Source of the DNA: Cycas panzhihuaensis
Lineage: Eukaryota; Cycadophyta
Assembly: GCA_023213395.1 (NCBI GenBank)
Contig: CM041465.1
Coordinates: 199,275,741 to 199,339,740, forward strand
DNA: 64,000 nt
Direction: 5' to 3'
Numbering within the stretch: position 1 is the first letter of the stretch; each line of letters starts with the position of its first letter. Made by a program: the position numbers and the translations under genes. The notes beneath the pieces are model-generated. The model made no database searches. It had not been told where the DNA came from and saw only the letters and a list, made by a program, of their open reading frames with translations. Positions 49,097-60,023 of the stretch are shown here, one piece after another.

Positions 49097-49285
49097 CTAT
49101 ATGCCTTTTTGGGTTTTCACAAGTTCTGATTTTTTAAAACAAGTACAATCCTTATCCTTCCATGCCCACATGGGGTTTTCACAAAGAGGATAGAGCAGAG
49201 ACTTACTCTTATTCTTCCACGCCCACAAGGGGTTTTCATGAATAGAATAGAGTATGATGATCCTATTACCATCTTTTTTGATCAA
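49097..49285 (-). repeat. Imperfect tandem repeat in the Copia C5 3' untranslated region
   Basis: On the minus strand a unit of about 55 bp occurs twice (GAAAACCCC-TGTGGGC-TGGAA-ATAAG). Translated it gives ENPLWAWKN and ENPMWAWKD. A related pair occurs at the same place in Copia C2 (about 41240-41390), so it is a family trait. Confidence 0.6.
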
Positions 49286-52200
49286 TTAAAAATGGAGGCC
49301 TTAAGGCCAAGCTGCCTTTGAAACTGTTCAAACTTCACCCTTTGTAGCGGTTTGGTGAAGATATTGGTTACTTGATCTACTGTGGGGCAGTAATCCAATT
49401 GAATTGTGACGCCATGAATAAGTTCCCTAATCCTGTGGACTTTCATACTTATATATTTGGTACGATCATGAAATACAAGATTTTTTGCCATGCATATTAC
49501 TGATTGATTATCCACATGAAGACTTGTAGGACTTGTTTGGATGATATTCAATGTTTCCAATAATTTTCTTAGCCATATCATCTCTTTACTGGTCTTAGAA
49601 GTAGCAATGTATTAAACGGCTTGAATCAGAATTATCTTCTGTCATCTCGATCTCCATGATATTGGTGTTATTCCAATTAACATTATATACCAAGACGTAG
49701 ATCTTCGTGTATCTTTATCTCATGCAAAGCCTGAGTCTGTGTATACAAAAAGCTTGAAGTCTGAATTAGGTTCATATAATAGACCATATTTATTGGTAGT
49801 CTTAAGATATCTCAACACTTGCTCTGTTGTCTGCTAATGATTCTGCTTAGGATTTATCATGTAACGAGCAAGAATGCCGACAGAGTATATAATATCTGGC
49901 CTTGTATTGGTAGTATAGATTAGACTACCTATAAGTTTCTTATAAAGTGTTGGGTCTACCTCCCTAATGTCACCTTCAGTTGAGAGTTTGGTGTTAGGGT
50001 CCATAGGTAACATCACTGGTTGAGCATCTTCTAATTAAAACTTGGTTAGAAGATCGTTGATATATTTTTCTTAGGAGAGGAAAATTTTCCCATTCTTTTA
50101 TGTTACTTCAATTCCTAAGTAATATTTCATCAAACTGAGGTCAGATAATTCAAACATTTTGCCAAGGTTCTTTTTCAGCTGACTTATTACCTATTCACTA
50201 TTACCCGTTACTAGCATGTTATCCATAAAGATTATGAGATAAGTGACTTTATCCTTATGGCGCTTGATGAATAACGTTGCATCAATATCTTGATAGTCAC
50301 AAACCTTGTATCCAAGTTACCTCATCCTTTCAGATAACTTGGCAAACCAAGTGTGAGGGGCTTATTTAACGCTATACAAGGACTTTCTGACTCTGCAAAC
50401 CTTATGCTCTTGACCTTCGATCTCATATCCTTCTGGCTAAGCCATATAAATTTCTTTTTCAAGATCTCCATTGAGAAACGCGGTCTTAATATCGAGTTGG
50501 TGGATTTTCCAACCATGTTGGGCAACCAAGGCCACAAGAGTTCTAATTATAGGCCACTTAGTTATAGGTGCAAAGACTTTAGTGTAGTCGATACCTTCCC
50601 TTTGTGTAAATCCTTTAGCTACCAACCTCACCTTGTATTTTTCAAGGGTGTCGTTTGATCTATATTTATTTTTGAACACCTATTTATTTTGAACTACCTT
50701 TCTACCAAGTGGTAGATCAACGAGCTCCCATGTACCGTTCTTGATAAGAGATTAGTACTCATCATTCATGGCATTTCTCCAAGTTGTATGCTTTACAGCT
50801 TCTTGGAACGTTAAGGGCTCTTCATTAAGAGTAAGGTGTAATTCTGTTGGTTTAAGCTCAGTATATAATGATTCCTGCATCATTTCTCTATGGGCACTTC
50901 GAGTGTCAGTTTTGCCCACCTCATCTGGTCGTATGTCCTTACTGAGCTGGCGGGCTTCTTGAGATCCACGAGTTGGAAATGATGTCCTCATTTCCCCAAC
51001 TTCTTGGTTCTCATCATGTTCACTAAAATGATTATTTTGTAAGGAGGATGTTGATGTGCCTGAGAAAGATGGTCCTTCTACCACTATTTTGCCTTTGTCA
51101 ACTGAAGGTAGAGAGGATGGTTCTTCTATAATGGCTTTGTCTTTGTCAACTATGTTATCTTCAAAAGATGGTATTGGATGTGCACTCATTGGTTCAGAGT
51201 CACAACTTGTATCCTCTAAGGCTCTATTGCCAGCTTCCAACATTTAGAGTAATTTATGTCTATCCCCCCCCTCCTCCAAATTTTAGAATTTGAACATCAT
51301 ACTTGATAACATTATTGTAGTGGCATAAGGGTACTATAGAGTCTAATTTAAGTAACTGATCATCTATCTCTGCAAAAATGACATCTCTGGTAATAATGAT
51401 TTTTCATTGTAAAGGAATGAAGACCTTATACCCTTTCTTATCCATAGGGTATCCAACAAAGATGCCTTTAAGTGCCCTTGGATGGAGTTTATTTCGATCT
51501 GCATCTAGAATGTGGGCATAGCATGTAGAGCTAAAAATTTTTAAGTAGTGAACAATGGGGACTTGTCTTGACCACTTTTCATTAGGTGATTGTATTTCCT
51601 TTGATGGGCTAATAACATTGATACAATAAATAATTGTTCAGATTGCTTCATCCCATAGATAGACAGGTACATTTTTGTATATTAACATAGCACGAGCCAT
51701 ATTCATGATTGTCCTGTTCATATGCTCAGTAACTCTATTTTATTGTGGGATACCTGCTACTATTATTTGATGCTTGATGCCATTGTCTCGAAGGTAGCTT
51801 TCAAACTCATGTGAGGTATATTCACCACCATTATCAGTTCAAAGACATTTGAGTTGATAACCTAACTCTTTTTTAGTGAGGGCTTTGAATTCCTTGAATA
51901 TACGAAATGCTTCATCTTTCTTGTGTAGAAAAGCTACCCATACTTTTCTAGTGAAATTATCAATGAAAGAGATGTAATATAGCTTGTTCTTCAGTGAAAG
52001 AATGGGTATTGGTTCGCACAAATCAAAGTATACTAATTGTAATGGATGGCTCGATTTCCACTGACTTTTGGGAAAGGGCTGTCAATGAGATTTGGCAATG
52101 ATACAAGCTCCACATTTAAAGGGCTTAGAGGAAAACTTTGAAAGGTTTGGAAGAGTGTTAGAAAGATCTCTAAGTCTATCAATGTGAACATGGCCCATGT

Positions 52201-53055
52201 AAGCATGCCAAAGAGCTTCTGGTGATAATGTTGGATGGTTCAAGATGGAATTAAATATAAATTCTTCATTGGCACAAGGGCTTTGGGAACAATGGGCTTC
52301 AGAAGATGGAGAGCCATTCAGTCAAAAGAGTTTACCAGAGAGATGTCTAATCAAAACCACTTGATTAGTTGGAGGGTGAATGACCTTGAGAGTCTGGTCA
52401 TTTGTAATTACACTCATATCAAATCCATGAGAAATAAGTGTAGATAAAGAGAGTAGGTTTTATTTGAGATTGGGTATTTATAAGACATCAAGCAATGTAA
52501 AATCTTCTACGCTTGGGAGTTTCAGACGAATGTTGTCAATTCCTTCAATAGGTTGTTGTGATTTATCAGCTATGTGAACAACTCCATGAACATTTGAATC
52601 AAATGTTTGATATAGACTATAATTATATGCCATATGTTAAGTTGCTCATGTGTTTATGATCCACTATCCATCGATTGAAGCCACAGTATTGGCAATTCCA
52701 ATAGGGCTTGGCATTGGTGAAGGGAATTCACAAGTGATATATCCACACCAAGCTTCAAAGTATCTCTTTAGTTGGTCAATGGTATTTGATGCTGAAGATC
52801 CCTTAATTTTTTGAATGTGTGCTTGTACAAAACCTACACCACTAAAGGATTCTTCACAAGTTTTTTCAACATTGTGAGCTTCATGTTTTGGTTGGAACTT
52901 GGCCAACTTATAAGTGGTAGTTCTGCAATCTTTTACTAAGTGTCCTTTATAGTTACACCGATCACACATAATAGTTTGATTACCAGTCCCTAAAGAAGTA
53001 CTAGTTTGGCCTGACTATATCGCTCTTTGTTGAGGTGGCCCTTGGCCAGATGGTA
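49282..53055 (-). pseudogene. Copia C5 gag-pol remnant
   Basis: From 53055 down: Gag zinc knuckle CDRCNYKGHLVKDC (complete CCHC, about 52966-52925); protease region poorly preserved; integrase core with YYISFIDNFTRKVWVAF (about 51975) and intact TDNGGEYTSHEF (about 51830); a Ser/Glu-rich linker (51243-50752) with two copies of a VDKGK/VDKDK motif; RT with KVRLVAKGFTQREGIDYTKVFAP and QLDIKTAFLNGDLEKEIYMA (50679-50437). The catalytic loop reads FMDNMLVTG near 50235, with Asn for the second Asp, where C2 has FMDD. RNase H is open at 49581-49282 (SLHVDNQSVICMAKN, NIFTKPLQRVKFEQF). Most stops are TAG or TAA in place of Trp or Gln. Confidence 0.88.
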
Positions 53056-55260
53056 CTTGAAGTGTTAAGGAGAAGGAAGTTATATGCAAATATGAAGAAG
53101 TACAGGTTTATGAAAAGGAGCCTAGTATTCCTAGGCTTTATGATTTCACAAGAGGGATTATAAATGGATGAGAAGAAGATCAAGATAATCATTTAGTGGA
53201 TAATACCTAAGACTATGAAAAAGGTAAAAAGTTTTCATAGTCTAGCTCAGTTTTATAGAAAGTTCATTAGGAAATTTAGTAGAATTATTACACCCTAATA
53301 GATTGTATAAAGGGTAAGGAACTGGCCTAGATTAGGGAAGCAGAGAATAGCTTCAAAATCTTAAAGTAACTGAGGTACCTATACTCATACTACCAAACTT
53401 TCAAAAAGTATTTGAGGTTGATTATGATGTTTCACATGTTGCAATTGGAGCAACACTTAGTCAAGAAGCAAGACCTATAGCATTTTACAGTGAGAATCTG
53501 AATGAGATAAGAAGATGGTATTTAACTTATGACTTAGAATTTTATGTGATTATCCAAGATTTGATGCATTAGAGACATTACCTCATACTTAAAGAATTTA
53601 TCCTATTCATTGATCATCAAGTCTTGAGGTATGTAAATACCCAAAGAAAATTAAATGCCATATATGTTAAGTGGGTATCTTATCTACAAAGCTTTATATT
53701 TATTTTGAAACATAAATTAGGTAAACATAAGCATGTTGCTTATGCATTAAGTAGGTGAGTGGCATTATTTACCACCATGGAAAATAAGGTGGTAGGATTT
53801 GAAGCCATTAAGGGTTGGTATGACTTAGACCCTAACTTTAGAAAAATTATTAAGCATTATAAGAATCCTATAATTGAGGGGCATGGTCTTTTATGTGATG
53901 ATTACTTTATGTAGGACGACTACTTATTGAAGGAAAGACAATTTTACATCCCAATATGCTCCATAAGAGAGAACATCATACAAGAGCTTCATAGTGGAGA
54001 TCTTGGAAAGCATTTTGGTTGAAATAAGACCATAGCATTAGTAGAAGAAAAATATTTTGAACCTCGAATAAAGAGTGATGTGGCAAGATTTGTGGCATTT
54101 TATATGATATACCAAATGGCTAAGGGAAATGCACAGAATACTAACTAATATATGCCCTTACCAGTACCTAAAGGACCATGGATAAACTTGAGCATGGACT
54201 TTGTATTAGGATTATCACATACACAAAGAGGTCATGATTCTAGTTTTATCATTATTGATCATTTTTTAAAAATAGTTTATTTTATTGCATGCAAGAAGAC
54301 AAATGATGCAATTAGGAAAATAGATTTATTCTTTAATGAAGTTACAAGATTTTATGGTATTTCAAAGACTATCACTTTAAATTAGGACACAAAGTTTTTA
54401 AGTCATTTCTAGAAGACTCTATGGAAGAAGCTTAAAATAAAACTCCAATTTAGTAGTGCCTAATATCCACAAACTAATGGATAAACTAAAGTTTAAAAGA
54501 CTTGCTAAGGTACATTATTAGGGAAAGCCCAAATAGTAGGATTTGGCATTAGCATAAGCAGAATTTATATATAATAGTTCTATGAATAGGTCAATAGGTA
54601 AATCACCTTTATAGGTTATATATAGTAGAAACCCAAAGGGTGTGTTGGATTTAGTACACCTACCCATTGGGGAAAAGGTGAGTGATGATGTAGAAGCTTT
54701 TATAGAGCATATACAATAGGTTCATGAGGAGGTGAGAAAAACGTTATAGGACAATAATAAAAGGTACAAGGAAGCAATAGACATGACTCACAGATATAAC
54801 ATATTTAAAGAGAGAGATTTAGTGATGGTTTACTTGAGGAAAGATAGATTTTCCTAAGGGACCTATAACAAACTTAAATACAAAAGGTTGGACTATGTCG
54901 AGTTATAAAGAAGATAAATGACAATATGTATGAGGTGAATACACCTAAACACTTAGATATATATCCTACTTTTAATGTTTCAGATCTATATATATATATA
55001 TATATCATAAAGGAGATGAAGAGGTAGGTTATGAAGTTGAAGTGGCAAGTTGGGAACCCTAAATGCCAAAGAAGAAGTAAGAAGAAATTGAGCAAGTATT
55101 AGATATAAAAATAATGAACACATGGTAGGAAAATTACAATAGGTACCTAATGAAGTGGAAAGGTCTACCACAAGCAGACAACATCTAGATCACCAGATCA
55201 CTAAAGAAGAACTGAAGCAATTAAATATTAATAAATGATAAGAAATTCATCATAATAACT
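53056..55260 (+). pseudogene. Gypsy G2 pol remnant (RT end, RNase H, integrase, chromodomain)
   Basis: It starts abruptly inside RT with EVLRRRKLYANMKKYRFMK and VFLGFMISQEG, then the AQFYRKFIRKFS motif. RNase H and integrase are recognisable but broken (PWINLSMDFVLGL, FIIIDHFLKIVYFI at 54170-54290; YSRNPKGVLDLVHLP near 54625; DLVMVYLRKDRF near 54820). A chromodomain-like YLMKWKGLPQAD ends the frame near 55145-55180. A TA microsatellite (54987-55005) interrupts the segment before it. The 5' half of pol is missing at the junction with Copia C5. Confidence 0.82.
54987..55005. repeat. (TA)n microsatellite
   Basis: 19 bases of alternating TA inside the Gypsy G2 integrase tail. Confidence 0.9.
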
Positions 55261-55294
55261 TACAGGGGTAGAGCTCTTTTCAACCTAGGGAGAA

Positions 55295-56040
55295 TGATGG
55301 AGAAGCATCTAAACCTTCATCATCACTCTATTTATTTTTCACTTTTTTAGTCATTTTTCTCTAAATTTTAGGGTCTATTAATTGAAACATAACTTTTGAC
55401 TCAGTGCTCAAAATTTAGTCCTCTTAGTGCCAAATCAAAAGTCTATTCAAGTAAAATAAATGAAAATGGCCTAAGATAAGACCAAAGGGCCATCCGAAGG
55501 CCATAGGTTTTTAGCCAAAAAATACTGCAAAAATGCTAAAATTTCAAGATTTATTTTATATGTCTAAAAATAGTAGTCAATTTTTTACTAGTTTTTACTT
55601 TTATATAATAAACGTTAATGGTCTAGTTTTTCTTAGAAGGACTTAAGTTAGAAATATGGAATTATATACTATTTTACATAATTAAGAAGTTTTTAGGATT
55701 AGGATTAGAAATTTCTAAACTTCTTGCTTTCACTTATATAAATGCAATTTTAGATTATCTTTTGGTATATTAAATGGAATGGAATGGAATTAGAAGTAAA
55801 ATTACTCTCTTTATTCTTTGGCTCTTTCTTGTTTTAAGTTTATATATGTAAGATTAAATGTTTTCCTTATAAGTTGTACTCATCAAGATGTTTGTTGTTT
55901 TGTTAATTCTAGTTTATTTTTATAAGGTGGACAATTTTTGTGTAAATATTCTTGAGTTTAAATTTATAGAGCAAATAATATAACACTTGGAGTAATCCTT
56001 TAGGATTCTGTCTCCATTCCTTATAAAAGAAATATTTGAT
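55295..56040 (+). repeat. Probable 3' LTR of Gypsy G2
   Basis: Begins TGATGGAGAAGCATC right after the purine-rich CTAGGGAGAA. It lacks coding sequence and has a likely TATA box (CTTATATAAATGC, about 55734-55746). No second LTR is in the window to fix its right end, which is approximate. Confidence 0.5.
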
Positions 56041-56128
56041 AAATGAAAAAAAAAAAAAAGGTGTAACCATTATTGTTTTAATCTCCTTGGACTGTCTTAA
56101 AAGTGCTAATTTACAAATTGGTTTGAAG

Positions 56129-56168
56129 GGTTTGGATTGAGGATTTCCCATTCCCTCAAGGTCAGGGA

Positions 56169-56209
<41 letters not shown>

Positions 56210-56350
56210 AATATATATATATATATAGTAGGAATATGGGATTGATTCGGCAAGGGCTGAGGATTCCTCTCTGTTTATTTATGTTGATAGGAATTTAGGT
56301 TGAGAATTTCCCACTTCTTGTAAGGGTTGAGGATCCCCCTTCTTTATTTT
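56129..56350. repeat. Minisatellite of about 60-100 bp units with embedded (CT)18 and (AT)n
   Basis: Three related units begin near 56129, 56229 and 56289, each reading approximately GGAAT-T-GG-TTGAG-ATTTCCC, then CAAGG-TGAGGATTCCTCTCT. In the first unit the CTCTCT has expanded to 18 CT repeats (56172-56207), followed by an AT run (about 56211-56227). Confidence 0.8.
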
Positions 56351-58364
56351 TATATGCATGAGTAATACTTGTATGATACGCATTTGCTACCACATGCTTG
56401 GATAGGTTAATTGATATGAATCACACTCCTCATAGAGATAAGAGCCAATGATCCTATATGTAGCTGAGTGCGGTATGAAGCACATGACCCATTATCTTCA
56501 TGTGTTATGTGCCAGGGAATATGCATCGTTACAGAGAGATAACTTATAGATATTAACTTAATGGTGGTGTAAGTATAGTTGGAATTTCCAAATAGAGTGT
56601 AAGAATTGATTTACAATATAGAATGTAGAAAAATAATCAAGTAATAATTGTTATATTATCATTTTTAGACAAGAATGCCTAAATTATAGTGCAACCTATA
56701 ATTTAGAAATATACCATTAATGTTTGAATTACAAGAAAGTGTTCAGAAATAAGATAACTTAGTAGTGTTTCAGGCGGAACATAATATTTATAAACAATTA
56801 GCATTGTCTAAATTTTATTTGTTATTAATTAAGTCATTTGGAATGGTTTTCAGTAGAGAGTTGAGTGAAATACTAATACTCCAACATTCATATCATGTGC
56901 TCCAACTTGGGGGGAGCTTCTTTCTCGAGATTGCTATTGGTTGAGCAATGAATCCACCTAAAGTAATTTGGTTGTCTTCTCATTTTAGTTGAAATGATTA
57001 TATACAAGATGCCTTAATGATGATTTGTATTGCTATGTTTCTTATTATATTGTTTAAATTTTAGGGTTGTCATATTGATGCATGAATTCTACTTGGAAAC
57101 ATTACATAACTCTTGTACTAAACCTCTTTGGGCATACAATTTTCTACTATGCACAATTTGTAAAAACTCTAATTTTAGCTTCCTTAGTTCAAGTAGTTTA
57201 TCAAATGTGGCTTAATTTTAAAACTCAGATAAGTCATAGCTAGGAGGCCATGACATGCTACTCATTTCACTAATACAAACTCTCATGGGTTTATTCTCAA
57301 GCTAACTTTTCTCTAGCACTGAATCCCTAATGGGGCTACTTATAAATGCCTTTGGAGTACTCTAAAGTACACCCCTTCTTCATCAACTAGCTTATAGATG
57401 TACTAATAGATTTTATTTACTACTTTCTTTCTTAGTCTTGTAAGGTGATCAAGCTTATTGGCGAGCTCAATTTTGTGGATAAATCGTCAACAACTACTTG
57501 GTTAATATAAGGATCCCTCACGCATATAAAATATCCACAAATAACTCATCAAAAGAATATTAACATCAATTTCTCATGTGTGACTTTTATGATTATGACA
57601 TGAGTTACTTCTTATACAACTTCTACTTCTCTTCTTATACAACTTGCTTTTCATAGACATATATGCTAGATTTGCCTCAAAATTAATATAATCACTTATC
57701 TATTAGGCATTCATAAGTTAGTTCCATAATTTATAATATCCACTTGTTCCAAAAGAAACGGTCTCCAATTAATTTTGTAGGTTCTCACATCATATGCCTT
57801 TAACAATCTTGAACATACTCCATAGGATCACACCATCTTGCTCTAATACTCTGTTATAAAAATGGATCAAAATCACTTTAATACCATGTTAGAAAAAATT
57901 AATCAAAATTGCTCTAATACCATAATAGAAATATAGTTGTAATATACATATGGACATATATAATGGAAAATACATATATCAATGAGGTGATCTAAGAGAT
58001 ATAATAATAAGCATATAAAATATGAAGCATGCATAAACACATAAGACAATAAAATTGGTAGGAAATTATCATCTCAAAAAATTGTATTTCTAGAGAAGCA
58101 TACTTATAGATACATAACCTCATAAATGTCCAATCACATTTGAAAACATTTCTAGAGACCTATGAGGGTGTATGTGAGAAAGTAAGCTTTGCATAACTCT
58201 CCATAGGCTCATATTTTTATAACTATATAAGAGACACATCTTAAGACCTATTGTTGTTGAGGAAGAGCCTAAATATGATGATAGGGATCTAAGTCCTAGC
58301 ACACATCATGCAACTAAAAAATTCAAGACAAATTGATCTATTAATGCTCTTGATTCTCGCATAC
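56351..58364. other. AT-rich stretch, possibly old Copia remains
   Basis: No convincing coding sequence. Words such as CTTTAATACCATGTTAGA near 57870-57888 resemble a minus-strand Copia primer-binding site beside an LTR edge, but no partner LTR was found. Confidence 0.4.
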
Positions 58365-58750
58365 TGTTGGGATTTTAGTTATATAGCCTTTGGAAGATTT
58401 TGAGTATGTTTAGTCAACCATTTTATGTATGTTCAAAGTTGAGGAGCAGTTACTTTTTGGGTAATTTTTGTCAATTTATATAATAGGGTCTATCCTGATC
58501 TTGTTTTATATATATTTTAAGGAACTCCTTGACATGTACTCAATCTTTTTTAATATTGTAATATAGTAGATGGTTCATTCAAGAAAAATAATAATAATAC
58601 TTAGGTGGTTCCTTCAAAGATTTTTTTCCTTGTAGGGTTTTACCACTTGAGGATTTTTTTCGTCCATGCCTCACTCATTATCCTTACACCCCTGTATTAG
58701 GTTTGTTTTATTTGTTTGATAGTGGTAAACTCTATTAGAGGATACATTCA
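58365..58750 (+). repeat. Possible solo or partial Copia LTR
   Basis: Starts TGTTGGGATTTTAG and has, near 58610-58665, TTCCTTGTAGGGTTTTACCACTT-like sequence as in the Copia LTR 3' half (compare 28430-28450). No internal region, second LTR or target duplication was identified. The right end is a guess. Confidence 0.35.
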
Positions 58751-59561
58751 TCTCAAGATCCTGATTCTTTATCACATCAATGAATAGATTTAACGGTTTT
58801 CTAGTACTAGCATATATGTAATACCTTTTTACATGTGGAAAAGGATTTAATATATCTACTTGATATAAGTATTTATGTAGTGATTGTCATATTGTGCACA
58901 TTAATACAGGGATGAATGGGTTGAATGTCTCTCTAGTAGAAGCGTGTATGTACTAGTTGCTATATTATACACGTTACCACATAGATGAATGGAATCATCT
59001 ATCTAGTGCTTGTTATATTATGCAAAACTACATGCCTTTTCCACCTAAATGAGAATGACCTAGATCGAAACGTATAAATATTCCATTAGGTACATGGCCT
59101 TTCCCATTTAAGAGGACAAAATAAATAGAGATTTTGCAGAATCAATCTTTTTGTTTCTTACACGTAAAAATTCAAATATTAGATATCATAACACACGATT
59201 ACTTCTATCAAGTTTTGTATGATTATTTGGCATATTCATGATGCCTTTATTTGTGAAAATAACCATGATTTAATGAAATTGTAATAAGCATTTAAAAAAA
59301 TCTCCATTAAGATAAAAGCAATTTGGAGTATCTCTACACCAAGATCTTTTCATTGTGTTTTCAAATAATCTTCCACCATGTTCTAGTCCTCCTATTTTTC
59401 CAAATCTTTATGAAGCTCTTTCTTCTTGGAGATAGATAATAAGAAGAACTCACGGGAGACTAACCAATATTCCACCCATCCATAACCCATGGTTCCAAAG
59501 CTTTCGAAAATGAAGTATAGATTCTCGGGAGCCAAGTTGCGGACCGGATATTCGCATGCTA

Positions 59562-59567
59562 CACGTG
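59562..59567 (+). promoter_or_regulatory. G-box CACGTG
   Basis: Perfect CACGTG about 460 bp before the SWEET start codon. Absent from the pseudogene copy. G-boxes bind bZIP and bHLH factors; use here is inferred. Confidence 0.4.
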
Positions 59568-59844
59568 ACCTCCAGCTACAGGGTAACCCTATTAAAAAAG
59601 GGTACATGTCTGTATGTATCCCCGGGTAAATTCTCCCGTTAATATTTCGACTGGTATGTGGGTCTCACATCCCGACTCTGGTTGTCCTTTCTGCCGACGA
59701 AAAAGTGGCCTAATTACAGAGCAAATTGAAGGAACAGAGACGGGATGACCATCCAAATGGGCGACATCTGGACTTTTGGCAGAGCCTGTCACCCTTCCAC
59801 TAACCTGTCACACTTCCACTTCTCATTGCGTACCGTAACCTTTT

Positions 59845-59851
59845 ACGTGTC
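59845..59851 (+). promoter_or_regulatory. ABRE-like ACGTGTC
   Basis: ACGTGTC core about 175 bp before the start codon. Also present in the duplicate at 830-836, within the best conserved block. ABRE cores mediate abscisic-acid and drought responses in plants; regulation here is inferred. Confidence 0.4.
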
Positions 59852-60023
59852 CCAAATTCTGTGGCCACAGTTTGTGTTGGACGATATGTTGCAGAGTGTA
59901 TTTTATCCCTCCAATCCACGGTACCAAACCACCACCAACACACCTCTGATGCATTCGCCAAGCTTCTGGTAATCTCTGGAATTTCAGGCGTTCGACTCGG
60001 CCAGAGCTTCTCAAATTTGCGTA

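Larger units (their letters stand above)
48523..53055 (-). mobile_element. Copia C5, minus strand, 5'-truncated
   Basis: The 3' LTR is at 48834-48523 and coding sequence runs leftward from about 53055 to 49282. The element stops inside gag, where Gypsy sequence begins on the opposite strand, so the 5' LTR and most of Gag are gone. It is from the same family as C2 but much better preserved, with only about ten stops in the pol region. Confidence 0.85.
59066..60023 (+). promoter_or_regulatory. SWEET upstream and 5' untranslated region (right duplicate)
   Basis: The sequence is shared with 1-963. Conservation is highest at about 59745-59880, which suggests this part held functional sequence or transcribed leader for longest. 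The transcription start is not determined. Confidence 0.6.

Noticed and set aside
55909-56253. Arg-Glu repeat protein on the minus strand
   Set aside because: The repeat is simply the translation of the (CT)18 microsatellite.
57860-57900. Minus-strand Copia LTR junction
   Set aside because: Primer-site-like words are present, but no LTR pair, coding remnant or target duplication could be found to support an element.
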